Positions 46,249 through 54,203 of a stretch of 64,000 bases of DNA are shown here, in pieces. Under the pieces are notes generated by a model. The model made no database searches and was not told the origin of the DNA. It saw nothing but the letters and a program-made list of their open reading frames with translations. The position numbers and the translations under genes are program-made. The DNA comes from Bog-473 sp963755495 (GTDB lineage Bacteria; Actinomycetota; Acidimicrobiia; Acidimicrobiales; RAAP-2): contig CAVWJS010000011.1 in assembly GCA_963755495.1 (NCBI GenBank), forward strand, positions 62,001 to 126,000, given 5' to 3'. The first letter of the stretch is position 1. Each line of letters starts with the position of its first letter.

Positions 46249-48180
46249 ATGACGCTGCGCATCGAGGACTATGCCGTTATCGGTGACCTGCACACGGCGG
46301 CCATCGTGGGGATGAACGGATCGATCGACTGGCTCTGCCTGCCGCACTTCGACTCGCCGTCGTGCTTCACGTCGCTCCTGGGGGACCAGTCGAACGGATT
46401 CTGGCAGCTCGCTCCCGCCGGAGGGCCGTCGAGCATCATCGCCACGCGCCGCCATTACCGCGAGGACTCACTCGTCCTCGAGACCGAATTCGACACCGCA
46501 ACGGGTACGGTGCGCGTCACCGACTGCATGCCCATGCGCGACACCCACCCCCACGTGGTGCGCCTCGTCGAAGGAATTTCGGGGACGGTCGACATGCACA
46601 TGGACTTGGCCGTGCGCTTCGACTACGGCGAAATCGTGCCGTGGCTCACCTCGACGGACGGGTTGATCCGGATGACGGCCGGCCCCGACGCCGTCGCGCT
46701 GTGGCATCTGGTCGATCCCGTGGGCCACGACCTGCACACCGAGGCCGACTTCACCGTGCGCGAAGGGTCCCGCTATCCCTTCACCTTCGTCTGGTTCCCC
46801 TCGCACGAAGAACCGCCGCCCCCGCTCGACGCCTACTACGCCATCAATCTCACCGACGCCTACTGGAAAGAGTGGGCCGCTCGCTGCACCTACGAGGGCC
46901 CCTATCGCGATGCCGTGGTCCGCTCGCTCATCACGCTCAAGGCACTCACCTACGAGCCCACCGGCGGCATCGTGGCGGCGGCCACCACGTCACTGCCTGA
47001 GGCGGTAGGCGGGAGCCGCAACTGGGACTACCGCTATTGCTGGCTGCGCGACGCGACTTTGACGCTGGAGTCACTCATGCGCGGTGGCTACTTCGACGAG
47101 GCCATGGCATGGCGCGACTGGTTGCTACGAGCGGTGGCCGGCGACGTCTCGCGCTTGCAGATCATGTACGGGCCGGCCGGCGAGCGCCGGCTCGATGAGT
47201 GGGAGGCCTCGTGGTTGCCGGGCTACGAGAATTCGGCACCGGTGCGGATCGGGAACGCCGCCTCGGGACAGTTCCAGCTCGATGTCTACGGCGAGGTCAT
47301 GTCGGCCCTCCACGCTTCAGCCCACAGCGAAGGCGTCCAGAGCCGCGCCGCCTGGGCTCTGCAGACGCAGCTGGTGGACTTCTTGCGGACGGGCTGGGAC
47401 GAGCCGGACGACGGCATATGGGAGGTCCGCGGGCCGCGCCGGCACTTCACCCACTCCAAGGTCATGGCCTGGGTCGCGGTGGACCGCGCCGTGCGGACGT
47501 TGGAGGAATGGCCCGAGCTCGAAGGTCCCCTCGAGGAGTGGCGGGCACTGCGCCATGAGATCTTCACCGAGGTGTGCGACAAGGGCTACAACGAGAAGAT
47601 CGGCTCTTTTACCCAGTACTACGAGTGTGACCTGCTCGATGCCAGCGTGCTCATGATCCCGCTGGTGGGATTCCTTCCGCCTACCGATCCCCGGGTCATC
47701 AGCACCGTCGAAGCTGTGCAGAAGGGGTTGGTGGACGATGGCTTCGTCCTGCGCTACCGCACGGCGGACGACGGCGAGGTGGACGGCCTGATCGGCCGTG
47801 AAGGGGCCTTCCTGGCTTGCTCCTTCTGGCTGGTCGATTGCCTCCACATGATCGGGCGTACCGACGAGGCCGAGGAGCTCTTTGGTCGCCTGCTGGGTCT
47901 GCGCAATGACCTCGGGCTTCTCTCCGAGGAGTACGACGCCCGCGACGGCCGTCTTGTCGGCAACTTCCCCCAGGCCTTCTCTCACGTGTCACTGGTGAAT
48001 TCGGCCTGCCGGTTGACCGGCCACGATGCCCTCGCGACACAAGCCGAACTGGTGGAGAAGGACGTGGCACGTCGCGTACGGATCGTCGACCACAGCCTCT
48101 CCCTGTTGCCCGCCATGTCCCGCCCGCCGAGACGTAAACGGCTTCATGTCGCACGGAACAGAGGTGCGGCGAAGCGCTGA
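46249..48180 (+). CDS. Glycoside hydrolase family 15 protein (trehalase/glucoamylase-like)
   Basis: 643 residues. The sequence begins MTLRIEDYAVIGDLHTAAIV followed by GSIDWLCLPHFDSPSCF, the conserved start of actinobacterial GH15 proteins, several of which are trehalases. Catalytic regions: GGSRNWDYRYCWLRDATLTL and, near the end, GAFLACSFWLVDCLHMIGR with the acid/base glutamate in GREGAF. No signal peptide, so cytoplasmic. AAGAAGGGC precedes ATG. It is followed by glucose dehydrogenase and an MBL-fold gene, suggesting glucose released from trehalose or alpha-glucans is oxidised in series. Confidence 0.88.
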   Translation: MTLRIEDYAVIGDLHTAAIVGMNGSIDWLCLPHFDSPSCFTSLLGDQSNGFWQLAPAGGPSSIIATRRHYREDSLVLETEFDTATGTVRVTDCMPMRDTHPHVVRLVEGISGTVDMHMDLAVRFDYGEIVPWLTSTDGLIRMTAGPDAVALWHLVDPVGHDLHTEADFTVREGSRYPFTFVWFPSHEEPPPPLDAYYAINLTDAYWKEWAARCTYEGPYRDAVVRSLITLKALTYEPTGGIVAAATTSLPEAVGGSRNWDYRYCWLRDATLTLESLMRGGYFDEAMAWRDWLLRAVAGDVSRLQIMYGPAGERRLDEWEASWLPGYENSAPVRIGNAASGQFQLDVYGEVMSALHASAHSEGVQSRAAWALQTQLVDFLRTGWDEPDDGIWEVRGPRRHFTHSKVMAWVAVDRAVRTLEEWPELEGPLEEWRALRHEIFTEVCDKGYNEKIGSFTQYYECDLLDASVLMIPLVGFLPPTDPRVISTVEAVQKGLVDDGFVLRYRTADDGEVDGLIGREGAFLACSFWLVDCLHMIGRTDEAEELFGRLLGLRNDLGLLSEEYDARDGRLVGNFPQAFSHVSLVNSACRLTGHDALATQAELVEKDVARRVRIVDHSLSLLPAMSRPPRRKRLHVARNRGAAKR

Positions 48181-48204
48181 GGGGCGGTTCCAGAGACGTC
48201 CATT

Positions 48205-48250
48205 CCCGCGGTCATCGCAAGGATCAGCCCGCGGTCATCGCAAGGATCAG
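48205..48250. repeat. Perfect 23-bp tandem duplication before the glucose dehydrogenase gene
   Basis: CCCGCGGTCATCGCAAGGAT plus CAG occurs twice in direct tandem (48205-48227 and 48228-48250), right before the ribosome site GGAGGAG of the next gene. One copy ends where the Shine-Dalgarno begins, so repeat number sets the leader length. Slippage or regulatory role is unproven. Confidence 0.9.
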
Positions 48251-48260
48251 GAGGAGCACC

Positions 48261-49313
48261 ATGAAGGCACTCACCGTCGTACCGCTCAAGGCCAACTCGG
48301 CCGAGCTCTCCGAGGTCGGTGATCCTCCGCTGAGCGATGGCCCGATACTGGTGGAGACGCTCGCCGTCGGCATCTGCGGGACGGACATCGAAATCGTCAG
48401 CGGGCTCTACGGATGGGCGCCGCCCGGACAAGAGCGCCTGGTGCTCGGTCACGAGTCCCTCGGGCGCGTCCTCGAGGCACCGGCCGGTAGTCCGGTAGCA
48501 AAGGGCGATCTCGTCGTCGGCATCGTCCGTCGCCCTGACCCGGTTCCCTGCGCCAACTGTGCCGTCTTGGAATGGGACTTCTGCCGCAACGGCCTCTACA
48601 CCGAGCGCGGCATTAAGGAGCACGACGGCTACCTCTCGGAGCGCTACCGCATCACGCCCGACTTCGTGGTGAAGGTCGACCCTGCACTGGGCATTCTGGG
48701 CGTCTTGCTCGAGCCGACCAGTGTGGTGGCCAAGGCCTGGGAAGAGGTCGACCGGGTCGGGGGCCGTGCTCATTGGGATCCCAAGACGGTACTGGTGACC
48801 GGAGCCGGGCCGATCGGCCTGCTGGCCGCGCTCATCGGCGCCCAGCGTGGTCTCGACGTCCACGTGATCGATCAGATGACCGCTGGCATCAAGCCTGATC
48901 TGGTGCATGATCTGGGCGCCACCTATCACACGGGCGCCATCGCTGACGCCCTGCCGGGCGGTCCCGACGTCATCATCGAATGCACCGGTGTGTCCTCGTT
49001 GGTCTTTGACGCGATGTCGCACGTTGGCACTGGTGGGGTGGTCTGCCTGACCGGTGTGTCGTCGGGCGGCCACGTCATCAACGTCGACGAGGGTGTGCTC
49101 AACCGGGCGATGGTTTTGGAGAACGTGGCTGTGGTTGGATCGGTCAACGCAAACCGACGCCATTATGAGGCGGCGGCGGTCGCCTTGGCCAAAGCGGATC
49201 CCAAATGGTTGGCCAGGGTCGTCAGCCGACGCGTCCCGCTTCAACAGTGGCAAGAGGCGCTGAATCGCAATCCTGACGACGTCAAGGTGATCATCGAGGT
49301 GAACCCGGCGTGA
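48261..49313 (+). CDS. Glucose 1-dehydrogenase, zinc-type MDR family
   Basis: 350 residues of a medium-chain zinc alcohol dehydrogenase fold, most like archaeal-type glucose 1-dehydrogenase. Landmarks: AVGICGTDIEIVSGLYGWAP, LVLGHESLGRVLE, the structural-zinc-like CANCAVLEWDFCRNG with reduced cysteines, EPTSVVAKAWEEVDRV, and the cofactor motif VLVTGAGPIGLLAALIG. It converts glucose to glucono-lactone with NAD(P)+. Start is well supported by GGAGGAG. It is the middle gene of a GH15-GDH-MBL series with a 4-bp start/stop overlap to the next gene. Confidence 0.87.
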   Translation: MKALTVVPLKANSAELSEVGDPPLSDGPILVETLAVGICGTDIEIVSGLYGWAPPGQERLVLGHESLGRVLEAPAGSPVAKGDLVVGIVRRPDPVPCANCAVLEWDFCRNGLYTERGIKEHDGYLSERYRITPDFVVKVDPALGILGVLLEPTSVVAKAWEEVDRVGGRAHWDPKTVLVTGAGPIGLLAALIGAQRGLDVHVIDQMTAGIKPDLVHDLGATYHTGAIADALPGGPDVIIECTGVSSLVFDAMSHVGTGGVVCLTGVSSGGHVINVDEGVLNRAMVLENVAVVGSVNANRRHYEAAAVALAKADPKWLARVVSRRVPLQQWQEALNRNPDDVKVIIEVNPA

Positions 49314-50311
49314 GCGGCACGCATCCGCATGTCCATGGGAACTCGCCGCTGCACACACACGACCCCGAGAGTGGGGCGGAGCTCCCGGTCATCCCCATGC
49401 CCCATGCCATTGCCCCCGGGGTACTCGAAATCGACACCCTGCTCGGAGGGTGGGAGCGGGTCACTGCGGGCTATCTGATCGAAGGCTCCGCCCCCGTGCT
49501 GATCGAAACGGGGAGCCAATCGTCCGTTCCGGTACTGCTGGCTGCGCTCGACAAAATCGGGGTCGGGCCTGAAGAGCTGGCGGGCGTGGCGGTCACCCAC
49601 ATCCATCTGGATCACGCCGGTGGCGTTGGCGACGTCGCCAGCGCCTTTCCGTCGGCCACGGTGTACGTCCACGAGAAGGGTGCCCGCCACCTCGCCGATC
49701 CCACACGGCTTATCGCCTCTGCCTCGCGCGTGCTACGGGTCGCTCCTGGATTCGCTTTACGGGCGCATGACGCCGACCGAGACGGCGCGTCTTCACGTGG
49801 TCGCAGACGGGGAGGAGATCGCCATCGGGCCTGACCGAACCCTCGTTGCCATTGACTCGCCCGGGCATGCCAAACATCACGTGGGTTTTCATGACTCGTT
49901 GAGCGGCGTTCTTTTTGCGGGCGATGCCGTTGGGGTCAAACTGCCCGATGGCGGTGTGCTGCGCCCGTCTACCCCCCCACCCGACTTCGACCTGAGCCTG
50001 GCACTCGGTTCGCTGGGAGAAGTTCGCAGCCCGTCGACCCACGGCCATCGCTCTGGCGCACTACGGGTTGCTCGAGTCCCCCGAAGAGCTCCTGGCCGAG
50101 GCCGCGGAAACGCTGCGGGAATGGGCCGAGACGGCGGAAACCGCCTACCGGGCCGGGGCCCATATCGCCGACGCCCTCTCAGCTCGTTTCGATGCCGCGC
50201 TCGAGCGATGTCGATCCGGCCCACCGGGAAAAGCTCGACACGCTAAACGGCGTGCATTCCAACGCAGCCGGCTTTCGCCGCTGGCTGGAGGGACGCGAAA
50301 CTCCCAGCTGA
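49310..50311 (+). pseudogene. Metallo-beta-lactamase-fold hydrolase (three frame breaks)
   Basis: MBL-fold protein, about 333 residues if the four frames are joined. GTG 49310 overlaps the stop of glucose dehydrogenase. The first part has a His-rich N-terminus (HPHVHGNSPLHTH) and the metal motif VTHIHLDHAGG; the second has VAIDSPGHAKHHVGF and GVLFAGDAVG; the third resumes AIALAHYGLLESPEELLAE; the fourth ends FRRWLEGRETPS. Shifts lie near 49732, 50020 and 50204. All motifs are kept, so error is likely. The role, possibly a lactonase acting after glucose dehydrogenase, is inference from position only. Labelled pseudogene because the frame is broken more than once. Confidence 0.72.
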
Positions 50312-50336
50312 TCTGGCCAATTCGACGACAGGACCG

Positions 50337-50614
50337 CTACTCGACCACCATTTTGGCGCGGAGTTCTTCCTGGCGAATTTCAAAGTCGTCGAGCGAAATA
50401 CGGCCGTCGGCCAGGTCTTCATGCAGCCGGGCGAATTGCTCGAGCAGCCGGGTCTGATCGACCACTTCACCGTTCGAACTGCTCGTTGCCATCGAGCATC
50501 ATCCGCCGCCTTGTCCTCGCGACGAGATTGACGATCGTCCATTTTTGCTCGGGCCCTGTCCTTTTTGGCCTGGTCGCGCTGAAGCTTGCCAAATGTCGAG
50601 CGTGCGCGTGCCAT
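50337..50614 (-). CDS. Small SHOCT-like protein (frame broken once)
   Basis: About 92 codons in two frames. ATG 50614 follows AAGGAG (six-base gap) and gives MARARSTFGKLQRDQAKKD, a highly basic/acidic charged segment. Near 50493 the frame must change to continue with VVDQTRLLEQFARLHEDLAD and FEIRQEELRAKMVVE, which resembles a SHOCT-type C-terminal (leucine-rich helix, DDFEIRQEEL). A run such as GGCGG or GATGATG near the shift may hide a miscounted base. Convergent with the MBL gene. Function unknown; family call is tentative. Confidence 0.5.
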
Positions 50615-50718
50615 GGTTAACTCCTTTCCGGTCGTAGTGACGACCAGGTGCTGCCGACAGAGCGCCTGCCCTGCCGTAAAGATCCTTCTCAGAGATGCGA
50701 CGGGCCGTCTCGACCCGG

Positions 50719-50807
50719 TGGCGGAGGGAGTGGGATTCGAACCCACGGTACCCATGAGGCACAACGGTTTTCGAGACCGTCCGATTCGGCCACTCTCGCA
50801 TCCCTCC
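50719..50807 (-). tRNA. tRNA-Ser (anticodon CGA)
   Basis: Class II tRNA on the minus strand. Acceptor GGAGGGA pairs with TCCCTCC, anticodon arm ACGGT-CTCGAAA-ACCGT gives anticodon CGA, a long variable arm follows, and the T arm is GTGGGTTCGAATCCCAC. Discriminator G with an encoded CCA (50719-50721). It lies downstream of tadA in the same direction. Confidence 0.95.
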
Positions 50808-50817
50808 GAAGAGGATC

Positions 50818-51291
50818 CTAGCGGGTGCGCCCTCCGTCCCCGAGATCAGGAGCAGCGGAGAGCTCCCGTTTCTCTGTAAAGAACGAGGTCAGAAGGGTTG
50901 CACATTCCGCGCCGCGCACGCCGGCGGTGAGGGGGAGCTCGTGGTTGAGTCGCGGGTCGCAGCACAAGTTGTAGAGGGTGCCGCAGGCTCCGGCACGGGG
51001 ATCGGCAGCCCCGTAGACCAGGCGCCCGACGCGGGCCGCCACCAGCGCTCCGGCGCACATGGGGCACGGCTCGAGGGTCACCACCAACGTGGCTGCGGAC
51101 AGCCGCCATCCTCCCTGTGCCAAGGCGGCATCTCGCAGTGCCAGCACTTCGGCATGCGCCGTCGGGTCACCGGTGAGCTCACGCTCGTTGTGGCGCGCCG
51201 CCACGATCTGGCCATCGATGAGGACCACGGCACCGACCGGAACGTCGCCGTGCGCGAGCGCACCGCGCGCCTGCTCCAGGGCGAGGCCCAT
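50818..51291 (-). CDS. tadA: tRNA adenosine(34) deaminase TadA
   Basis: Deaminates A34 of tRNA-Arg(ACG) to inosine, letting it read CGU, CGC and CGA. 157 residues. The zinc-binding cytidine-deaminase motifs are PTAHAEVLALRDAA (HAE) and VVTLEPCPMCAGALVAAR (PCxxC). The C-terminus TAGVRGAECATLLTSFFTEKRE is family-typical. The frame stays open into the upstream tRNA-Ser gene, so the first downstream ATG (51291) is chosen. It sits between two tRNA-Ser genes, all on the minus strand, and its target tRNA is at 7513. Confidence 0.92.
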   Translation of the reverse strand: MGLALEQARGALAHGDVPVGAVVLIDGQIVAARHNERELTGDPTAHAEVLALRDAALAQGGWRLSAATLVVTLEPCPMCAGALVAARVGRLVYGAADPRAGACGTLYNLCCDPRLNHELPLTAGVRGAECATLLTSFFTEKRELSAAPDLGDGGRTR

Positions 51292-51386
51292 GGCTTGCGC
51301 ATCGGACAGGGGAGGGGGAGTCTCGGGGGTGGTGATGTCCCCTTTATAGGGCGCCGCCGACTGGTTTCCGAATCGAGCGGGGCCAG

Positions 51387-51471
51387 CGGAGGCGGTGGGA
51401 TTTGAACCCACGGTTGCTTTCACAACACACGATTTCCAATCGTGCCGATTCGGCCGCTCTCGCACGCCTCC
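51387..51471 (-). tRNA. tRNA-Ser (anticodon GGA)
   Basis: Class II tRNA on the minus strand. Acceptor GGAGGCG pairs with CGCCTCC, anticodon arm CACGA-TTGGAAA-TCGTG gives anticodon GGA, a long variable arm and T arm GTGGGTTCAAATCCCAC follow. Discriminator G, no encoded CCA. Divergent from the SRP RNA/dnaX block. Confidence 0.95.
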
Positions 51472-51536
51472 AGGAATGCAGCCCGGTCAGGCTAGCCGAG
51501 AGACCCTCATGCCCAGTGAGGGACTAGCGTGGATGC

Positions 51537-51690
51537 TTGCACCGCTCCTGTTCTGGGCGCGGTGGCCGGGTCCTGCGCGACGGCCGCTCGTGAATCGAGT
51601 CAGGGTCGGAAGGCAGCAGCTCTCAGCGGGTATGGCCGGGTGCCGTAGCCAACCTGGCCACCGCGCTCAGCACAGGAGTGCGGGGCAAGT
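51537..51690 (+). ncRNA. ffs: Signal recognition particle RNA (4.5S-type)
   Basis: The conserved SRP domain IV apical loop is present: GTCAGGGTCGGAAGGCAGCA at 51599-51618, with GGAA tetraloop flanked by the symmetric and asymmetric internal loops. Long outer arms pair: GCTCCTG...GGGCGCGGTGGCC (from ~51544) with GGCCACCGCGCTC...CAGGAG (to ~51679). The position between tRNA-Ser and dnaX is the usual actinobacterial location. Ends are estimated from the outermost pairing and may be off by some bases. Confidence 0.88.
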
Positions 51691-51712
51691 CACCCCGTTA
51701 GGCTCGCGGGCC

Positions 51713-53569
51713 ATGGCAGAAGATGTCCCCTTCGTTTCTCTTTATCGACGATTCCGCCCGGGACGCTTCGAAGAGCTGAAGGGCCAGGACCACGTGGTCC
51801 GGGCACTTCAGAGCGCCGTGCGCGATGACCGGGTCTCGCACGCGTATCTCTTCAGTGGTCCCCGCGGTACAGGCAAGACATCGTCGGCTCGGATCCTCGC
51901 CAAAGCGTTGAACTGCTTGCAGTCGACTGACGGCGAACCATGTGGCGTCTGCACGTCATGCGTGGAGATTGCCCGCGGTACGTCACTCGATGTGCACGAG
52001 TTGGACGCAGCTTCGAACAACGGTGTGGATGCCATGCGCGACCTGGTGGCCCATGCGGCACTGGGGACTCCCGGCCGCTGGAAGGTCTACATCGTCGACG
52101 AGGTGCACATGCTCTCGAACGCCGCCGCGAATTCGCTCCTCAAGACGCTCGAAGAGCCACCGAGCCACGTGGTGTTCGTCCTCGCCACCACCGAGCCTCA
52201 GAAAGTTCCCGCCACCATCCGGAGCCGGACACAGCACCTGGAGTTCCGGCTCCTCGGTGCCGACACGCTGCAGACCCTGCTCGAAACTGTGCGCACACAA
52301 GGCGGGCTCGACGTCGATGACACCTCGCTGCAAGCCGCAGTCCGGCGAGGCCGTGGGTCGGCGCGAGATGCCCTCTCGGCGCTGGATCAGGTCGTGGCGT
52401 CAGGTGCAGCTGAAGATGGTCGGCCCGAGGTCGAGTCGGTGGTTTCGGCTATCGCAGAAGGCGAAGCAGCCGACGTGCTGCTCGGACTGAGTGCGCTCTT
52501 TGCCGACGGGTGGGGGCCCCAGCAGCTGGCGACAGAGTTGGTGGACGATCTACGACAGGCCTTCCTCGCCGCGCTGGCCCCCGACCTTTGCGCCGTCTCA
52601 GGCCCCGAGCGCTCGTCTTTTACCTCGTTGGCCGAATCGATGGGACTGGCACGCGTCGTACGGGGCATGGAGATCTTGGGGCAGGCGCTCGTTGACATGC
52701 GTGACGCCCCCGATGCACAAGTTGTGCTCGAAATCGCCACCGTGCGGGCGGCTCGAGCGGATCTGGACCAGGGCACGGCTGCATTGACGGAGAGGGTGAG
52801 CGCACTCGAGCGGGCCGTCGCGGCAGGAGGACACACGGCCCATCTGCCGGCCCCTGTCGACGCGAGGCCGGTCGACGCGAGGCCGGTCGACGCGAGGCCG
52901 GTCGACGCGAGGCCGCCCGACGCCGAGCCGACCGCCAAACCCGAAGTGACCCGACGGCCTTCGGTCGGTGCGGTGCAACGGAGCCGCACTGAAGCCGCCC
53001 CGGCGACCTCGCCGCCTACGCCGCCGCCGACAAGGGCCGACGGACCGAGCCCTGCGGTCCCAGTGGTCTCGACGGCTGCTGCCACGGGCGCGCCGCAGCC
53101 CGCGCCGACGTTGAACGGGCGGATGACGGTGGATCGTGACAGCGTCACGCAAGCATGGGGCGATGGGGTGCTCCACGGTCTCTCGGCCCGGGCGAAGGCG
53201 CTGTACAGCGCGGGGCGGTTTGTCGCTGTGGACGAGAAAGGGGCCCAGTTTGCGCTGCCAAATGCGGCCCACCGAGACCGGTGTAGGGAACTTGCGCCCG
53301 ACGTTGAGGCGGCGCTTTCCGCCCGTTTCGAAACACCAATCCGCCTGGTCCTGGTCGTTGAAGGCGATGGCGGTGGATCCACGATCACGCCCATCCCATC
53401 GTTACCCGATGCCGGGAATAGTCCAACAAGCGCCGGTGAGCCTGCAGCCGAACTCGACGAAGAAGATCCGGAGGTATTGCTGACTGTGCCTATTGTCGAC
53501 GACCATCAGTCGGCCGCGGTGGATCGCCTCCTCCAGGCGTTCCCGGGCGCGAGCGAGATAGTCGAGTAG
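51713..53569 (+). CDS. dnaX: DNA polymerase III subunits gamma and tau
   Basis: Clamp-loader ATPase, 618 residues. The conserved start FVSLYRRFRPGRFEELKGQD is followed by Walker A LFSGPRGTGKTSSARI, a zinc-site CGVCTSC segment, YIVDEVHMLSNAAANSLLKT, and sensor SRTQHLEFRLL. ATG 51713 is chosen because the open frame to 51395 runs through the SRP RNA and tRNA-Ser genes. Residues ~380-470 are an unstructured linker with four perfect VDARP units (15-bp repeat at 52856-52915), then a C-terminal tau-like domain to VDRLLQAFPGASEIVE. recR follows with no spacing. Confidence 0.94.
   Translation: MAEDVPFVSLYRRFRPGRFEELKGQDHVVRALQSAVRDDRVSHAYLFSGPRGTGKTSSARILAKALNCLQSTDGEPCGVCTSCVEIARGTSLDVHELDAASNNGVDAMRDLVAHAALGTPGRWKVYIVDEVHMLSNAAANSLLKTLEEPPSHVVFVLATTEPQKVPATIRSRTQHLEFRLLGADTLQTLLETVRTQGGLDVDDTSLQAAVRRGRGSARDALSALDQVVASGAAEDGRPEVESVVSAIAEGEAADVLLGLSALFADGWGPQQLATELVDDLRQAFLAALAPDLCAVSGPERSSFTSLAESMGLARVVRGMEILGQALVDMRDAPDAQVVLEIATVRAARADLDQGTAALTERVSALERAVAAGGHTAHLPAPVDARPVDARPVDARPVDARPPDAEPTAKPEVTRRPSVGAVQRSRTEAAPATSPPTPPPTRADGPSPAVPVVSTAAATGAPQPAPTLNGRMTVDRDSVTQAWGDGVLHGLSARAKALYSAGRFVAVDEKGAQFALPNAAHRDRCRELAPDVEAALSARFETPIRLVLVVEGDGGGSTITPIPSLPDAGNSPTSAGEPAAELDEEDPEVLLTVPIVDDHQSAAVDRLLQAFPGASEIVE
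52856..52915 (+). repeat. 15-bp tandem repeat (4 perfect copies) inside dnaX
   Basis: The unit GTCGACGCGAGGCCG occurs four times without mismatch and encodes VDARP four times in the unstructured linker of DnaX. The array keeps the frame because its length is a multiple of three. Copy number probably varies between strains. Confidence 0.9.
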
Positions 53570-54172
53570 ATGTTCACCGGACCCCTTCGGTCACTCATCG
53601 ACGAGCTCGGGCGACTACCTGGAATCGGGCCGAAGTCGGCCCAGAGAATTGCCTTTCATATCCTGAAGGTGCCGACCGAGGATGCCCATCGCCTCTCCGA
53701 CGCCATCGTGGCTGTGAAGGAGCGGACCACCTTGTGTGATCAGTGCTTCAACGTGGCCGAGGGCGGGGCGCTCTGTTCCGTGTGCAGCGATGCGCAACGC
53801 GAGGAGACCGTGCTCTGCGTGGTTGAAGACCCCAGGGACATCGTCGCAGTGGAGCGAACCGGTCAGTTCCACGGCCGCTACCACGTACTGGGGGGAGCGC
53901 TGAATCCCCTCGAAGGAATCGGTCCGGATCAGCTCAAGGTGCGCGAGCTCTTGGCCCGCATCGATGCCGGATTGATCCGTGAGGTCATCGTGTGCACGAA
54001 TCCCAACCTCGAGGGCGAGGCGACTGCGATGTACGTGGCCCGTCTCTTGACGCCGCTCGGCGTGGTGGTGTCACGCTTGGCCAGTGGCCTGCCGGTGGGC
54101 GGGGACTTGGAGTACGCCGACGAGCTCACGCTGGGTCGGGCCTTAGAAGGACGGAGGACCCTCGAGGTCTGA
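53570..54172 (+). CDS. recR: Recombination mediator RecR
   Basis: RecFOR-pathway DNA-binding mediator, 200 residues. A helix-hairpin-helix (LIDELGRLPGIGPKSAQRIA), a C4 zinc finger (LCDQCFNVAEGGALCSVCSD) and a Toprim domain (VLCVVEDPRDIVAVER) are visible; the C-terminus VSRLASGLPVGGDLEYADELT is diagnostic. ATG follows the dnaX stop at once, so translation is coupled. The dnaX-recR order is classic. With RecBCD broken as read, RecFOR would be the other recombination-initiation route. Confidence 0.96.
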   Translation: MFTGPLRSLIDELGRLPGIGPKSAQRIAFHILKVPTEDAHRLSDAIVAVKERTTLCDQCFNVAEGGALCSVCSDAQREETVLCVVEDPRDIVAVERTGQFHGRYHVLGGALNPLEGIGPDQLKVRELLARIDAGLIREVIVCTNPNLEGEATAMYVARLLTPLGVVVSRLASGLPVGGDLEYADELTLGRALEGRRTLEV

Positions 54173-54203
54173 AGGGTATTTCCGTCCCTCGTACACTGAG
54201 GGG

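Noticed and set aside
48205..48250. CRISPR-like repeat
   Set aside because: Only two copies and no spacer between them.
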